Shown here: one piece after another, positions 1 through 5,254 of the stretch | Numbering within the stretch: the first letter of the stretch is position 1 | Layout of the letters: every line of letters begins with the position of its first letter | NCBI GenBank assembly: GCA_001770355.1 | Contig: MEQV01000131.1 | Span: 3,399 to 9,224, forward strand | Source: Betaproteobacteria bacterium RIFCSPLOWO2_02_FULL_62_17 | GTDB lineage: Bacteria > Pseudomonadota > Gammaproteobacteria > Burkholderiales > SG8-39 | Reading direction: 5' to 3' | Length of the DNA: 5,826 nt | Notes under the pieces: model-generated | The model's input: the letters and a program-made list of their open reading frames with translations, nothing else | What the model was told of the DNA's origin: nothing | The model's database searches: none | Position numbers and translations under genes: made by a program

Positions 1-2
1 AC

Positions 3-917
3 GACCGCATGGAACTGCGCTGCGATCCGGGCGGCACGGTGGCCATCGTCGCCGGAACCTTCTCGCATGGTCAGGGTCACGCCACCACCTATGCGCAGAT
101 GGTGTCGGATTGGCTCGGTGTTCCATTCGAGAGCATCCGTTTCATTCAGGGGGATACCGACCAGGTGCCCTTTGGCCGCGGCACCTACGCCGCGCGCAGT
201 TCCATGATCGGCGGCAATGCGCTGAAGAAAGCGGCCGATGCCATGATCGCCAAGGCGAAACCCATGGCCGCGGCATTGATGGAAGCGGCCGCTGCCGATA
301 TCGAGTTCGTCGAGGGCGAGTTCCGCGTCGCCGGCACCGACAAGAAGATGACTTTTACCAGCGTCGCCCAGGCCTTCTACTACCCGATGGGCATCACCGA
401 CCAGTTCGGCGTCGGCCTCGAGGCGAGCGGCACCTTCGCCACCAATCCGCCCAATCACCCCAACGGATGCCATATCTGTGAAGTGGAGGTCGATACCGAG
501 ACCGGGCAGGTCAGCGTCGATCGCTACTCCGTGGTCGACGACGTGGGCATCGTCATCAATCCGTTGATATGCGAGGGCCAGGTGCATGGCGGCCTGGCGC
601 AGGGAATCGGGCAGGCGCTCATGGAGCACGCCATTTATGATCGTACCAGCGGGCAACTGCTCACGGGAAGTTTCCAGGACTACTGCATGCCCCGCGCCGA
701 TTTCATGGCCCAGATCACCTCCGAGTTCGTTGAGATTCCCGCCAAGACCAATCCTCTGGGCATCAAGGGAATCGGCGAGGCCGGAACCATCGGCTCGCCG
801 CCGACTGTGATCAATGCCCTGCTCGACGCGCTGCACCCGCTGGGCGTTTCGCACATCGACATGCCGGCAACGGCCTCGCGTGTCTGGAACGCGCTGCAAG
901 CGGCCGCTAAACCCTAA
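3..917 (+). CDS. Molybdenum hydroxylase large subunit (xanthine dehydrogenase/CoxL family), C-terminal part, 5' truncated by window edge
   Basis: This is the C-terminal portion of a molybdopterin-binding catalytic subunit of the xanthine dehydrogenase/aerobic CO dehydrogenase family, which hydroxylates heterocycles, aldehydes or related substrates using a Mo-cytosine-dinucleotide cofactor. The frame is already open at the left edge, so the ATG at 9 is an internal Met and not the start. Counting from that Met, the cofactor-binding GQGH is at residues 21-24, GRGTYAARS follows near 56-64, and GIGEAGTIGSPP near the C-terminus carries the family's catalytic Glu at about residue 257. The VDDVGIVINP and GQVHGGLAQGIGQAL stretches are also typical. 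Family members are about 750-800 residues, so roughly 470-490 N-terminal residues, including the substrate-distinguishing active-site loop, lie outside the window. The substrate therefore cannot be predicted. The small FeS and FAD subunits are not visible. All arginines I checked use CGN codons. Confidence 0.93.
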   Translation, partial: DRMELRCDPGGTVAIVAGTFSHGQGHATTYAQMVSDWLGVPFESIRFIQGDTDQVPFGRGTYAARSSMIGGNALKKAADAMIAKAKPMAAALMEAAAADIEFVEGEFRVAGTDKKMTFTSVAQAFYYPMGITDQFGVGLEASGTFATNPPNHPNGCHICEVEVDTETGQVSVDRYSVVDDVGIVINPLICEGQVHGGLAQGIGQALMEHAIYDRTSGQLLTGSFQDYCMPRADFMAQITSEFVEIPAKTNPLGIKGIGEAGTIGSPPTVINALLDALHPLGVSHIDMPATASRVWNALQAAAKP

Positions 918-982
918 GGAATCGCTGATCAAATTGCCGCGCGAAGCGATGCTTGAGCACGATTGTGTTGAAACAGTAATTC

Positions 983-998
983 GATTGAAATTTTCATC
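983..998. promoter_or_regulatory. AT-rich inverted repeat, possible operator upstream of the first Bug gene
   Basis: The sequence contains the perfect inverted repeat TGAAA-T-TTTCA at 986-996, flanked by GA at 983-984 and TC at 997-998, which extend the symmetry around one bulged T. It lies in the 162 bp gap between the molybdenum hydroxylase and the Bug gene, about 85 bp before the latter's start. A TTGAAA hexamer at 968-973 resembles a -35 box, but the hexamer 17 bp further on, TTTTCA, is a poor -10 box, so no convincing promoter can be drawn. The operator role is inference from symmetry alone. Confidence 0.2.
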
Positions 999-1067
999 AA
1001 AACGGAGTCCGGGGTGACGACGCCGGTGTGACGGATTATTAGAGGTGCCCTAAATGGTGTTAAGTAG

Positions 1068-1074
1068 AAGAGGA
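1068..1074 (+). promoter_or_regulatory. Ribosome binding site of the first Bug gene
   Basis: AAGAGGA ends 5 bp before the ATG at 1080 and 8 bp before a second ATG at 1083. Either Met could initiate and the difference is one residue. The site supports the start of the signal peptide chosen here. Confidence 0.6.
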
Positions 1075-1079
1075 ATTGC

Positions 1080-2051
1080 ATGATGAAATCTGTTGTCGTT
1101 GCGATGCTCGGCGTCGCATTGTCGTTGCCATCCATCCCATCGAACGCTCAGGCCTACCCGGTCAAACCTATCAGGACCCTCATCGGGTTTCCGACCGGTA
1201 ACACCATGGACCTGGTGGCGCGCATGATCGGCGCGAAAATCTCGGAAACCATCGGACAACCGGTGATTGTCGAGAATCGCCTGGGCGCGGGCGGCGGCAT
1301 CGCCGCAGAACAGACGGCGCGCGCGGCGCCAGACGGCTACACGGTTTTGTTTGCCTCGCCAAGCACCCACGTGACCAACGTGCTGCTGTCGAAAACCGTT
1401 CCCTATGATCCGGTGAAGGACTTCACCCCGATTTCACCGGTGGCCGAAGCGGTGTTGTGCGTGGTGGTCTCGGCAACGCTGCCTGTCAAGGCGATGCAGG
1501 AATTGATTGCATATGCCCGCAACAATCCCGGCAAGCTGTCTTACGGAAGCATCGGTACCGGTGGCACATTTCACTTTGTCGGAGAGGCAATCAAGGCTGC
1601 CGCCGGCATCGACATCCTGCATGTGCCCTACAAAGGGACCGGCCCGGTGCTGACCGACATGACAAGCGGCCTCATTCAAGTCGGCTTCCTGAATCTGGCC
1701 ACCAGCATGCCGTTCATTCGTTCCGGCAAGGTGCGCTTGCTGGCCATGACCGATTCGCAGCGTTACGCCGGTTTTCCGGACATTCCAACCGTCCAGGAAG
1801 TGGTGCCTGCGTATCAGAGCCCTTCCGCCTGGTTTGGCTACTATGGTCCGGCGGCGATGCCGGCTGCGCTGGTGCGGCGTCTGAATGCGGAAATCCGTAC
1901 CGCGCTCTCGGCTGCCGATCTGTCGCGAAAGATGGATGAATCGGCGTTGCGCGTGATACTCGGGTCGCCCGAGGACCTTGCGGCGTTGCAGGCGCGCTCG
2001 ATGGTGGCCTATAGCGTGGCCGCCAAGGCCGCCGGACTCAAACCGGAATGA
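1080..2051 (+). CDS. Tripartite tricarboxylate transporter substrate-binding protein, Bug/TctC family
   Basis: This is a periplasmic solute-binding protein of the Bug/TctC family, whose members bind small organic acids and similar ligands with a two-lobed fold. The length of 323 residues is normal. A signal peptide is visible: a Lys near the start, a hydrophobic stretch at residues 5-16, and cleavage probably after SNAQA (residue 25), just before the YPVKPIR motif that begins most mature Bug proteins. Further family motifs are IGQPVIVENRLGAGGG (58-73), PDGYTVL (84-90), VPYDPVKDF (107-115), NNPGKLSYGS (148-157) and HVPYKG (181-186). The first ligand loop reads FPTGNTMD instead of the usual FPPGGxxD, so ligand choice may be unusual. 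The stop codon overlaps the longest possible start of the DUF3237 gene (ATGA), suggesting co-transcription. No TctA/TctB genes are nearby. The family call is firm; the ligand is unknown. Confidence 0.93.
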   Translation: MMKSVVVAMLGVALSLPSIPSNAQAYPVKPIRTLIGFPTGNTMDLVARMIGAKISETIGQPVIVENRLGAGGGIAAEQTARAAPDGYTVLFASPSTHVTNVLLSKTVPYDPVKDFTPISPVAEAVLCVVVSATLPVKAMQELIAYARNNPGKLSYGSIGTGGTFHFVGEAIKAAAGIDILHVPYKGTGPVLTDMTSGLIQVGFLNLATSMPFIRSGKVRLLAMTDSQRYAGFPDIPTVQEVVPAYQSPSAWFGYYGPAAMPAALVRRLNAEIRTALSAADLSRKMDESALRVILGSPEDLAALQARSMVAYSVAAKAAGLKPE

Positions 2052-2587
2052 TTCGCAGATCTGGAAACTCCCCAATGACCCAGGAGATGAAACTCGTCGA
2101 TCCGATAGTGCGTCACGTCATGACGATTCATGCGGAATACGGACCGCCGCAAACCGTGGGCCCGACAGGCAAGGGCACGCGGCGCATCCACCCGATACTC
2201 GGTGGTACCTTCGAGATTCTTGCGGTTTCGGGAGGCACCTTCGAATCTCCGGCGACGACCGGCACGGTGACAGGGGGCGGTGACTGGCAGATGCTGCATG
2301 GCGATGCATTGTCGCTGCTCGATGCGCGTATCACCCTCAAGACCAGCGACGGCCATTACATTTACGTGCAGGCAGCGGGACGGCGCTATGCGCCCCCGGA
2401 GGTGCTGCAGCGATTGCTGAACGGGGAACCGGTGCAGCGGCGCGAATACTACGGTGTCTCATCGACCACCATCGAAACCTCGGCGCCCGGCCTCATCTGG
2501 ATGAATTACCACCAGTTCCTCGGCAACGCGCGCACCGAGAAATCGGTTCATCACATCCGCTATTTCGCCGTCGACTACCCGGCGTAA
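2048..2587 (+). CDS. DUF3237 domain-containing protein
   Basis: This is a small cytoplasmic protein of the DUF3237 (UPF0311) family, a beta-rich domain of unknown function often found near catabolic genes. Family signs are the TGKGTRRIHPILGGTFE segment, GGGDWQMLHGDALSLLDARITLKT, YAPPEVLQRLLNGEPV, EYYGVSSTTIETSAP and the closing IWMNYHQFLG. No signal peptide or membrane segment is seen. The ATG at 2048 overlaps the Bug stop codon by 4 bp and would give 179 residues. An in-frame ATG at 2075 (residue 10, MTQEMKLVDP) gives 170 residues, starts nearer the conserved domain and has a weak GGAAA upstream, so it is a serious alternative. A third ATG at 2087 has AGGAG directly against it, too close to be used well. 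Odd: GGTFE occurs twice, 10 residues apart (52-56 and 62-66), whereas the family pattern as I recall it has one copy. The family is clear; the role is unknown. Confidence 0.85.
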   Translation: MIRRSGNSPMTQEMKLVDPIVRHVMTIHAEYGPPQTVGPTGKGTRRIHPILGGTFEILAVSGGTFESPATTGTVTGGGDWQMLHGDALSLLDARITLKTSDGHYIYVQAAGRRYAPPEVLQRLLNGEPVQRREYYGVSSTTIETSAPGLIWMNYHQFLGNARTEKSVHHIRYFAVDYPA

Positions 2588-2696
2588 TTGGTCGCGGGGG
2601 CGTCCGGGGTGCGCCGGCGCCGCGGATACATTCGCGTCGATGGTTACTATCCCGCGTAATCCGTTTTCGTGCGCGAACGATGGCAGCGATGCATCC

Positions 2697-2710
2697 GTGA
2701 CACCCGTCAC
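2697..2710. other. Small inverted repeat at the convergent gene ends
   Basis: GTGAC-ACCC-GTCAC is a perfect 5 bp stem with a 4 base loop and overlaps the stop codon of the leftward Bug gene (TCA at 2707-2709 on the given strand). It lacks a T tract on either side. It could be a weak hairpin between the two converging genes, but it is not a convincing terminator. The rest of the 119 bp gap 2588-2706 is GC-rich and shows nothing recognisable. Confidence 0.2.
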
Positions 2711-3669
2711 TCCGGCTTGAAGCCGATGGCCTTGACGAGTGCCGCCTGTTGCGCGCTGTAGGCCCGTACGAACGCGTCGAATTGCTCCGGCGTCATCAAC
2801 CACGGCTCGGCGCCCTGCGAGTGCAGCAGATCGCGCACTTCCGCGCTCTGCGCGACACGCGCGATTTCGCGATTGAGCCGCTGCACGATATCGCGCGGCG
2901 TCCTGGCCGGCGCCCAGGTGCCGACGCCGCTCTGAAACGCGCCCTCGGGCAAGCCTGCTTCGCCCATGGTCGGCACGTTGGGCAGCAACGCAATGCGCGA
3001 CGTCGAGAGGACAGCCAGCGCATTGAGCTTGCCCGCCCTGATCATGGACAACGCCGCCACCACTGGAGAGTTATAGAAATCGAGCCGGCCTGCCACCACC
3101 TCGATGATGGATTGCGCGGCGCCTTTCTGCGGCACGTGCAGCGCGTCAAACCCGGCGGCATGGCGGAACTGTTCGCTGCTCATGTGCACGGGCGTGCCGG
3201 TGCCGGACGAACCGAAGGTCAGCTTGCCGGGATTGGCCCTGCCGAAAGCGATGATTTCCTTCAAGGATTTGAAGTTCGTCGATGGCCCGGTGACCACGAC
3301 CGCATGAATGTTGGCCAGCGGCGCAATGCCGGCGAAGTCGTTGATCGGATCGTAGGGGACGTTCTTCACGAGCGCGGGAACGAAAGACGCGGTTGCCGTG
3401 GACAAAAGCACATAACCATCGGGAGGCGCCTTGGAGACATTCTCCGCGGCAACACGGCCGCCCGCCGCCGGCCGGTTTTCCACCACGATGGGTTGCCCGA
3501 GCGCGGCGGGCAGCCGGTCGGCGAAAAGGCGCGTCATCGTGTCGGGCGCGCCGCCGGGCGCGAAGCCAACGATGAATCGCAACGGCTTGGCCGGATAGCT
3601 TTGCGCCCACGCCGGGGTAAGCGCCAATCCGGACAGCGCAATGACGCAGGCTGAAGCGATTCGAAACAT
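2707..3669 (-). CDS. Second tripartite tricarboxylate transporter substrate-binding protein, Bug/TctC family
   Basis: This is a periplasmic solute-binding protein of the Bug/TctC family, 320 residues from the ATG at 3669. A TTG 15 bp upstream is in frame, but the Shine-Dalgarno GAAAGGA would then lie inside the coding region, so the ATG is preferred. The signal peptide has Arg3, a hydrophobic core (about 4-18) and an AWA|QS cleavage site after residue 22, followed by SYPAKPLRFIV. Family motifs are FAPGGAPD (36-43), LGQPIVVENRPAAGG (57-71), PPDGYVLL (82-89), VPYDPINDF (104-112), ANPGKLTFGSSGTG (145-158) and HVPQKG (178-183). The last motif normally reads HVPYKG, so a ligand-loop Tyr is replaced by Gln. 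The protein differs clearly from the Bug protein at 1080 and is not a recent duplicate. It converges with the DUF3237 gene and diverges from the LLM oxidoreductase gene, so it is transcribed on its own here. The ligand is unknown. Confidence 0.93.
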   Translation of the reverse strand: MFRIASACVIALSGLALTPAWAQSYPAKPLRFIVGFAPGGAPDTMTRLFADRLPAALGQPIVVENRPAAGGRVAAENVSKAPPDGYVLLSTATASFVPALVKNVPYDPINDFAGIAPLANIHAVVVTGPSTNFKSLKEIIAFGRANPGKLTFGSSGTGTPVHMSSEQFRHAAGFDALHVPQKGAAQSIIEVVAGRLDFYNSPVVAALSMIRAGKLNALAVLSTSRIALLPNVPTMGEAGLPEGAFQSGVGTWAPARTPRDIVQRLNREIARVAQSAEVRDLLHSQGAEPWLMTPEQFDAFVRAYSAQQAALVKAIGFKPE

Positions 3670-3675
3670 GTTTTT

Positions 3676-3682
3676 TCCTTTC
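3676..3682 (-). promoter_or_regulatory. Ribosome binding site that decides the start of the second Bug gene
   Basis: On the minus strand GAAAGGA is followed by AAAAAC and then ATG at 3669, a 6 base spacing. This favours the ATG over the in-frame TTG at 3684, whose codons would contain the site itself. Confidence 0.7.
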
Positions 3683-3728
3683 AAAAATTTTCTGGCACAA
3701 GGACGATCTTGCCATCCATTGCGCAGAT

Positions 3729-3741
3729 TGGCGATCCGCCA
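3729..3741. promoter_or_regulatory. Inverted repeat in the divergent intergenic region, possible operator
   Basis: TGGCG-ATC-CGCCA is a perfect 5 bp inverted repeat with a 3 base centre. It lies between the divergent Bug and LLM oxidoreductase genes, about 27 bp upstream of a -10-like box for the rightward gene. It could be a regulator site or a chance palindrome. No regulator gene lies in the window. Confidence 0.2.
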
Positions 3742-3765
3742 GCGAGACGCTAACGGAGTTCAAGA

Positions 3766-3776
3766 ATTGTTACAAT
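3766..3776 (+). promoter_or_regulatory. Extended -10 promoter candidate inside a palindrome
   Basis: TGTTACAAT at 3768-3776 matches an extended -10 element (TG, one base, then TACAAT, one mismatch to TATAAT) on the plus strand. The same bases form the palindrome ATTGT-T-ACAAT (3766-3776), so a regulator bound there would block the promoter. No good -35 box is seen at the right distance, which extended -10 promoters tolerate. Transcription would begin near 3783 and leave a leader of about 130-200 bases before the LLM oxidoreductase gene. This is a reading from motif only. Confidence 0.35.
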
Positions 3777-3795
3777 CGTTTCAGGCGTCTCGAGA

Positions 3796-3825
3796 GGAAG
3801 AACCACAGTTGGAAGAACCACAGTT
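3796..3825. repeat. Exact 15 bp tandem duplication (two copies)
   Basis: GGAAGAACCACAGTT occurs twice back to back, at 3796-3810 and 3811-3825, with no mismatch. It lies in the presumed 5' leader of the LLM oxidoreductase gene, just downstream of the -10-like box. The perfect identity suggests a recent slippage duplication or a selected double site. Each copy contains a short AAC-CACA-GTT symmetry. The unit length is a multiple of three, but I see no supported gene crossing it. Confidence 0.9.
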
Positions 3826-3869
3826 TCCTGCAGCCCCTTGAAGCCTGTCAGACTTGCGCCATCCGAAAC

Positions 3870-3898
3870 GTGGCCTGAGTTGCAAAACAGTGTCCTGA
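3870..3898. repeat. Imperfect direct repeat, two 9 bp sites 20 bp apart
   Basis: GTGGCCTGA (3870-3878) and GTGTCCTGA (3890-3898) match at 8 of 9 bases, with starts 20 bp apart, about two helical turns. A related CCTGTCA occurs at 3844-3850. Such spacing would suit two regulator molecules on one face of the DNA just upstream of the LLM oxidoreductase gene. The match is short, so chance is possible. Confidence 0.25.
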
Positions 3899-3910
3899 CA
3901 ATCCGAGCCG

Positions 3911-4912
3911 GTGCAAAGCGCCGTGTTGTTGAAGTTCGCTTTGGAGCGTCTCTGGAAATGCTTGAGAAAAAAGGGGGGTGACCAAATCAAGATCAAAAGC
4001 GGTTTGCGCCTGGGCATTTCCCTGCCGCAGAGTTTTCCCAAGGAGCAGATCGACCACGCTTATCTGCGCGAATACGTGCTCAAGATCGAGAGCCTGGGCT
4101 TTGAGGACGGATGGCTGACCGAAGGCATCCTGACTCCGAACTTCCATCTTGAGCCGGTGACCTATGTTTCCTATCTCGCCGCGATAACTTCGCGTCTGCG
4201 TTTCGGCATCGCGGTTATCATCCTTAATACGCGCAATCCGGTGCAACTGGCCAAGGCACTGGCCACCGTCGATCAATTGAGCAATGGCCGTATTATCGTA
4301 GGCTTGGGGATGGGCGGAGGCACGGCAAATTACGCCGCCTTTGGCGTCCCGCCTGAGCGCCGCGTCGCGCGCCTGGAGGAAGCAATAACGGTGATGAAAG
4401 CGCTTTGGACCGAGGAGCGTGCCACCCTCAAGGGAGAATTCTGGAAACTCGAGGGCGCGCGCATGCAGCCCAAACCGATGCAAAAACCGCATCCGCCGGT
4501 AATCTTTGGCGGCCACTCGGAGCCGGCGCTGCGCCGCGCGGTGCGCATGGGTGATGGCTGGATGGCGGCGGGTTCCACCTCGACAGCAGCCTCGCTTGAG
4601 AGCCTGAGACAGATACGCGGGTACCTTAAGGAAGCCGGCCGTAAGGAATCGGAGTTCTGGCTTTCCAAACGCATTTATATCGCCATCGACGACAACGAGG
4701 CGCGTGCGCGTGAACGGCTTTCGGCGGCGCTCGCCTACCAATACGGTGGAGGCGACTATAGCAACGTCGGTCTGGCGGCCACGCCTTCCCGGGCCGTGGA
4801 GGTTCTGGGAACACTGCGCGAAGCCGGCGCGCAGCATATCCTGATCAATCCTGTCTACGACCATATGCAGCAAATGGACCTGATCGTCGATAAGATTATT
4901 CCGCAACTGTAA
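3911..4912 (+). CDS. LLM-class (luciferase-like) flavin-dependent oxidoreductase; start uncertain
   Basis: This is a cytoplasmic TIM-barrel flavin oxidoreductase of the bacterial luciferase/F420-dependent superfamily. In a proteobacterium FMN is the likelier cofactor, and the reaction is unknown. Counting from the GTG at 3911 (333 residues), the domain starts near residue 28 with IKSGLRLGISLPQ. It continues with ITSRLRFGIAVIILNTRNPVQLAK (92-115), the characteristic NGRIIVGLGMGGG (125-137), FGVPPERRVARLEEAI (144-159), MQPKPMQKPHPPVIFGGHSEPALRRAVRMGDGW (185-217) and a normal C-terminus. Bases 3911-3985 look unlike coding sequence of this family, and no good ATG lies in frame. The ATG at 3958 reads six codons to TGA in the other phase and would join this frame if one base of the A6-G6 run were absent. 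The best Shine-Dalgarno-like sequence (3971-3981) instead points at an ATC codon at 3986. The domain is certain; the first 25-30 residues are not. Confidence 0.88.
   Translation: MQSAVLLKFALERLWKCLRKKGGDQIKIKSGLRLGISLPQSFPKEQIDHAYLREYVLKIESLGFEDGWLTEGILTPNFHLEPVTYVSYLAAITSRLRFGIAVIILNTRNPVQLAKALATVDQLSNGRIIVGLGMGGGTANYAAFGVPPERRVARLEEAITVMKALWTEERATLKGEFWKLEGARMQPKPMQKPHPPVIFGGHSEPALRRAVRMGDGWMAAGSTSTAASLESLRQIRGYLKEAGRKESEFWLSKRIYIAIDDNEARARERLSAALAYQYGGGDYSNVGLAATPSRAVEVLGTLREAGAQHILINPVYDHMQQMDLIVDKIIPQL
3958..3981 (+). other. Seven-codon frame ending in A6-G6-TGA, one base out of phase with the LLM oxidoreductase
   Basis: An ATG at 3958 opens the frame MLEKKGG and then meets TGA at 3979-3981. 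The preceding bases are six A (3967-3972) and six G (3973-3978). A +1 shift on the final GGG, or loss of one base from either run, would continue into the oxidoreductase as GDQIKIKSGLRLG. A TTTGGAG Shine-Dalgarno-like sequence ends 11 bases before this ATG. The arrangement fits a homopolymer sequencing error, a real frameshift mutation, or programmed slippage; the sequence alone cannot choose. Confidence 0.45.
3971..3981 (+). promoter_or_regulatory. Strong Shine-Dalgarno-like sequence without a canonical start codon behind it
   Basis: AAGGGGGGTGA resembles the anti-Shine-Dalgarno complement AAGGAGGTGA. At the ideal distance of 7 bases after the G run, the oxidoreductase frame has ATC (3986), not ATG, GTG or TTG. 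Initiation there would give a protein starting (M)KIKSGLRLG, which is a natural N-terminus for the family. The site may also act as an internal ribosome-stalling signal next to the slippery run. Confidence 0.35.
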
Positions 4913-4915
4913 GCA

Positions 4916-4940
4916 TCCCCGCAAAGCCGGGGGAGCTTTA
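4916..4940 (+). terminator. Hairpin after the LLM oxidoreductase gene, possible terminator
   Basis: CCCCG (4917-4921) and CGGGG (4928-4932) form a 5 bp GC stem around CAAAGC, and AAAGC (4923-4927) with GCTTT (4935-4939) forms a competing stem. It starts 4 bp after the stop codon, a usual place for a terminator. Only three T residues follow, so intrinsic termination would be weak. Confidence 0.35.
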
Positions 4941-5001
4941 ATAACTTGCCCACGATCGAACAGCATGGCACATTTTTCCTATATAAAGGAATTATGTCAA
5001 C

Positions 5002-5082
5002 ATGATCAAACCAGGTCTCACAGTCCGTCCGCAACCCACTCGGGGTTACGGCCGTCCCGATGCCGTAAAGCGCACGGTGTAG
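5002..5082 (+). CDS. Possible 26-residue peptide, unsupported by family
   Basis: ATG at 5002 opens a 26-codon frame beginning MIKPGLTVRPQPTRGYGRPD and ending in TAG at 5080-5082. An AAAGGA at 4985-4990 lies 11 bases upstream and could serve as a ribosome binding site, although another ATG (4994), reading only three codons, lies between. The peptide is basic and Pro/Gly-rich with no recognised motif. It ends before the promoter candidate for the next gene, so it would belong to another transcript. It may well be chance. Confidence 0.15.
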   Translation: MIKPGLTVRPQPTRGYGRPDAVKRTV

Positions 5083-5086
5083 CGCA

Positions 5087-5115
5087 TTGACAATTCCTTC
5101 TCCGGGGAATATCTT
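5087..5115 (+). promoter_or_regulatory. Sigma-70-type promoter candidate for the DHDPS-like gene
   Basis: A perfect TTGACA (5087-5092) is followed after exactly 17 bp by TATCTT (5110-5115), which matches TATAAT at 4 of 6 positions. Transcription would start near 5122, leaving a leader of about 140 bases before the ATG at 5264. The spacer contains an ATTCC/GGAAT inverted repeat (5093-5097 and 5106-5110). Confidence 0.45.
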
Positions 5116-5199
5116 GGCACCAGCCGGTCAGCAATGATACGCAATGCCTTGGTACCGGATTCCAGGGCCGATCGAGAGTTATTCACTGGACTCATCATC

Positions 5200-5210
5200 T
5201 TTCCGGGAAA
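5200..5210. promoter_or_regulatory. Palindrome in the leader of the DHDPS-like gene
   Basis: TTTCC-G-GGAAA is a perfect 11 bp inverted repeat about 55 bp before the start codon and downstream of the promoter candidate. It could be an operator. No regulator gene is in view. Confidence 0.15.
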
Positions 5211-5247
5211 ACTCCGGCGGCTCAGGTCCACCAGAAATTCACAGACC

Positions 5248-5254
5248 AGGAGGA
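5248..5254 (+). promoter_or_regulatory. Strong ribosome binding site of the DHDPS-like gene
   Basis: AGGAGGA is a near-perfect Shine-Dalgarno sequence; its AGGAGG core ends 10 bases before the ATG at 5264. It fixes the start of a gene that runs off the window. Confidence 0.8.

Noticed and set aside
9..11. ATG at 9 as the true start of the molybdenum hydroxylase gene
   Set aside because: The frame is open to the window edge, and the protein begins in the middle of a conserved domain, so the gene is cut by the window rather than naturally short.
1434..2075. Leftward open frame of 213 codons opposite the first Bug gene
   Set aside because: It is a shadow of a well-supported gene, with low-complexity Arg/His-rich translation and no family motif.
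2588..2706. Bidirectional terminator between the converging genes
   Set aside because: Only a 5 bp stem without T tracts is present, so no intrinsic terminator can be supported.
2749..3654. Rightward open frame of 301 codons opposite the second Bug gene
   Set aside because: Its translation is rich in Arg, His and Gly with no recognisable domain, and the minus strand holds a complete Bug protein with signal peptide and ribosome binding site.
3669..3684. TTG start at 3684 for the second Bug gene
   Set aside because: The first codons would consist of the Shine-Dalgarno sequence itself, and the ATG at 3669 is spaced correctly and begins a normal signal peptide.
3641..3841. Rightward open frame of 66 codons crossing the 15 bp repeat (EEPQL-EEPQF)
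   Set aside because: It begins inside the antisense of the Bug signal peptide and has no recognised motif. The in-frame repeat length alone does not show coding.
3848..4966. Leftward open frame of 372 codons opposite the LLM oxidoreductase
   Set aside because: It is longer than the enzyme frame, but its translation has no family resemblance, while the plus-strand frame carries clear LLM motifs throughout. GC-rich coding DNA often leaves such antisense frames open.
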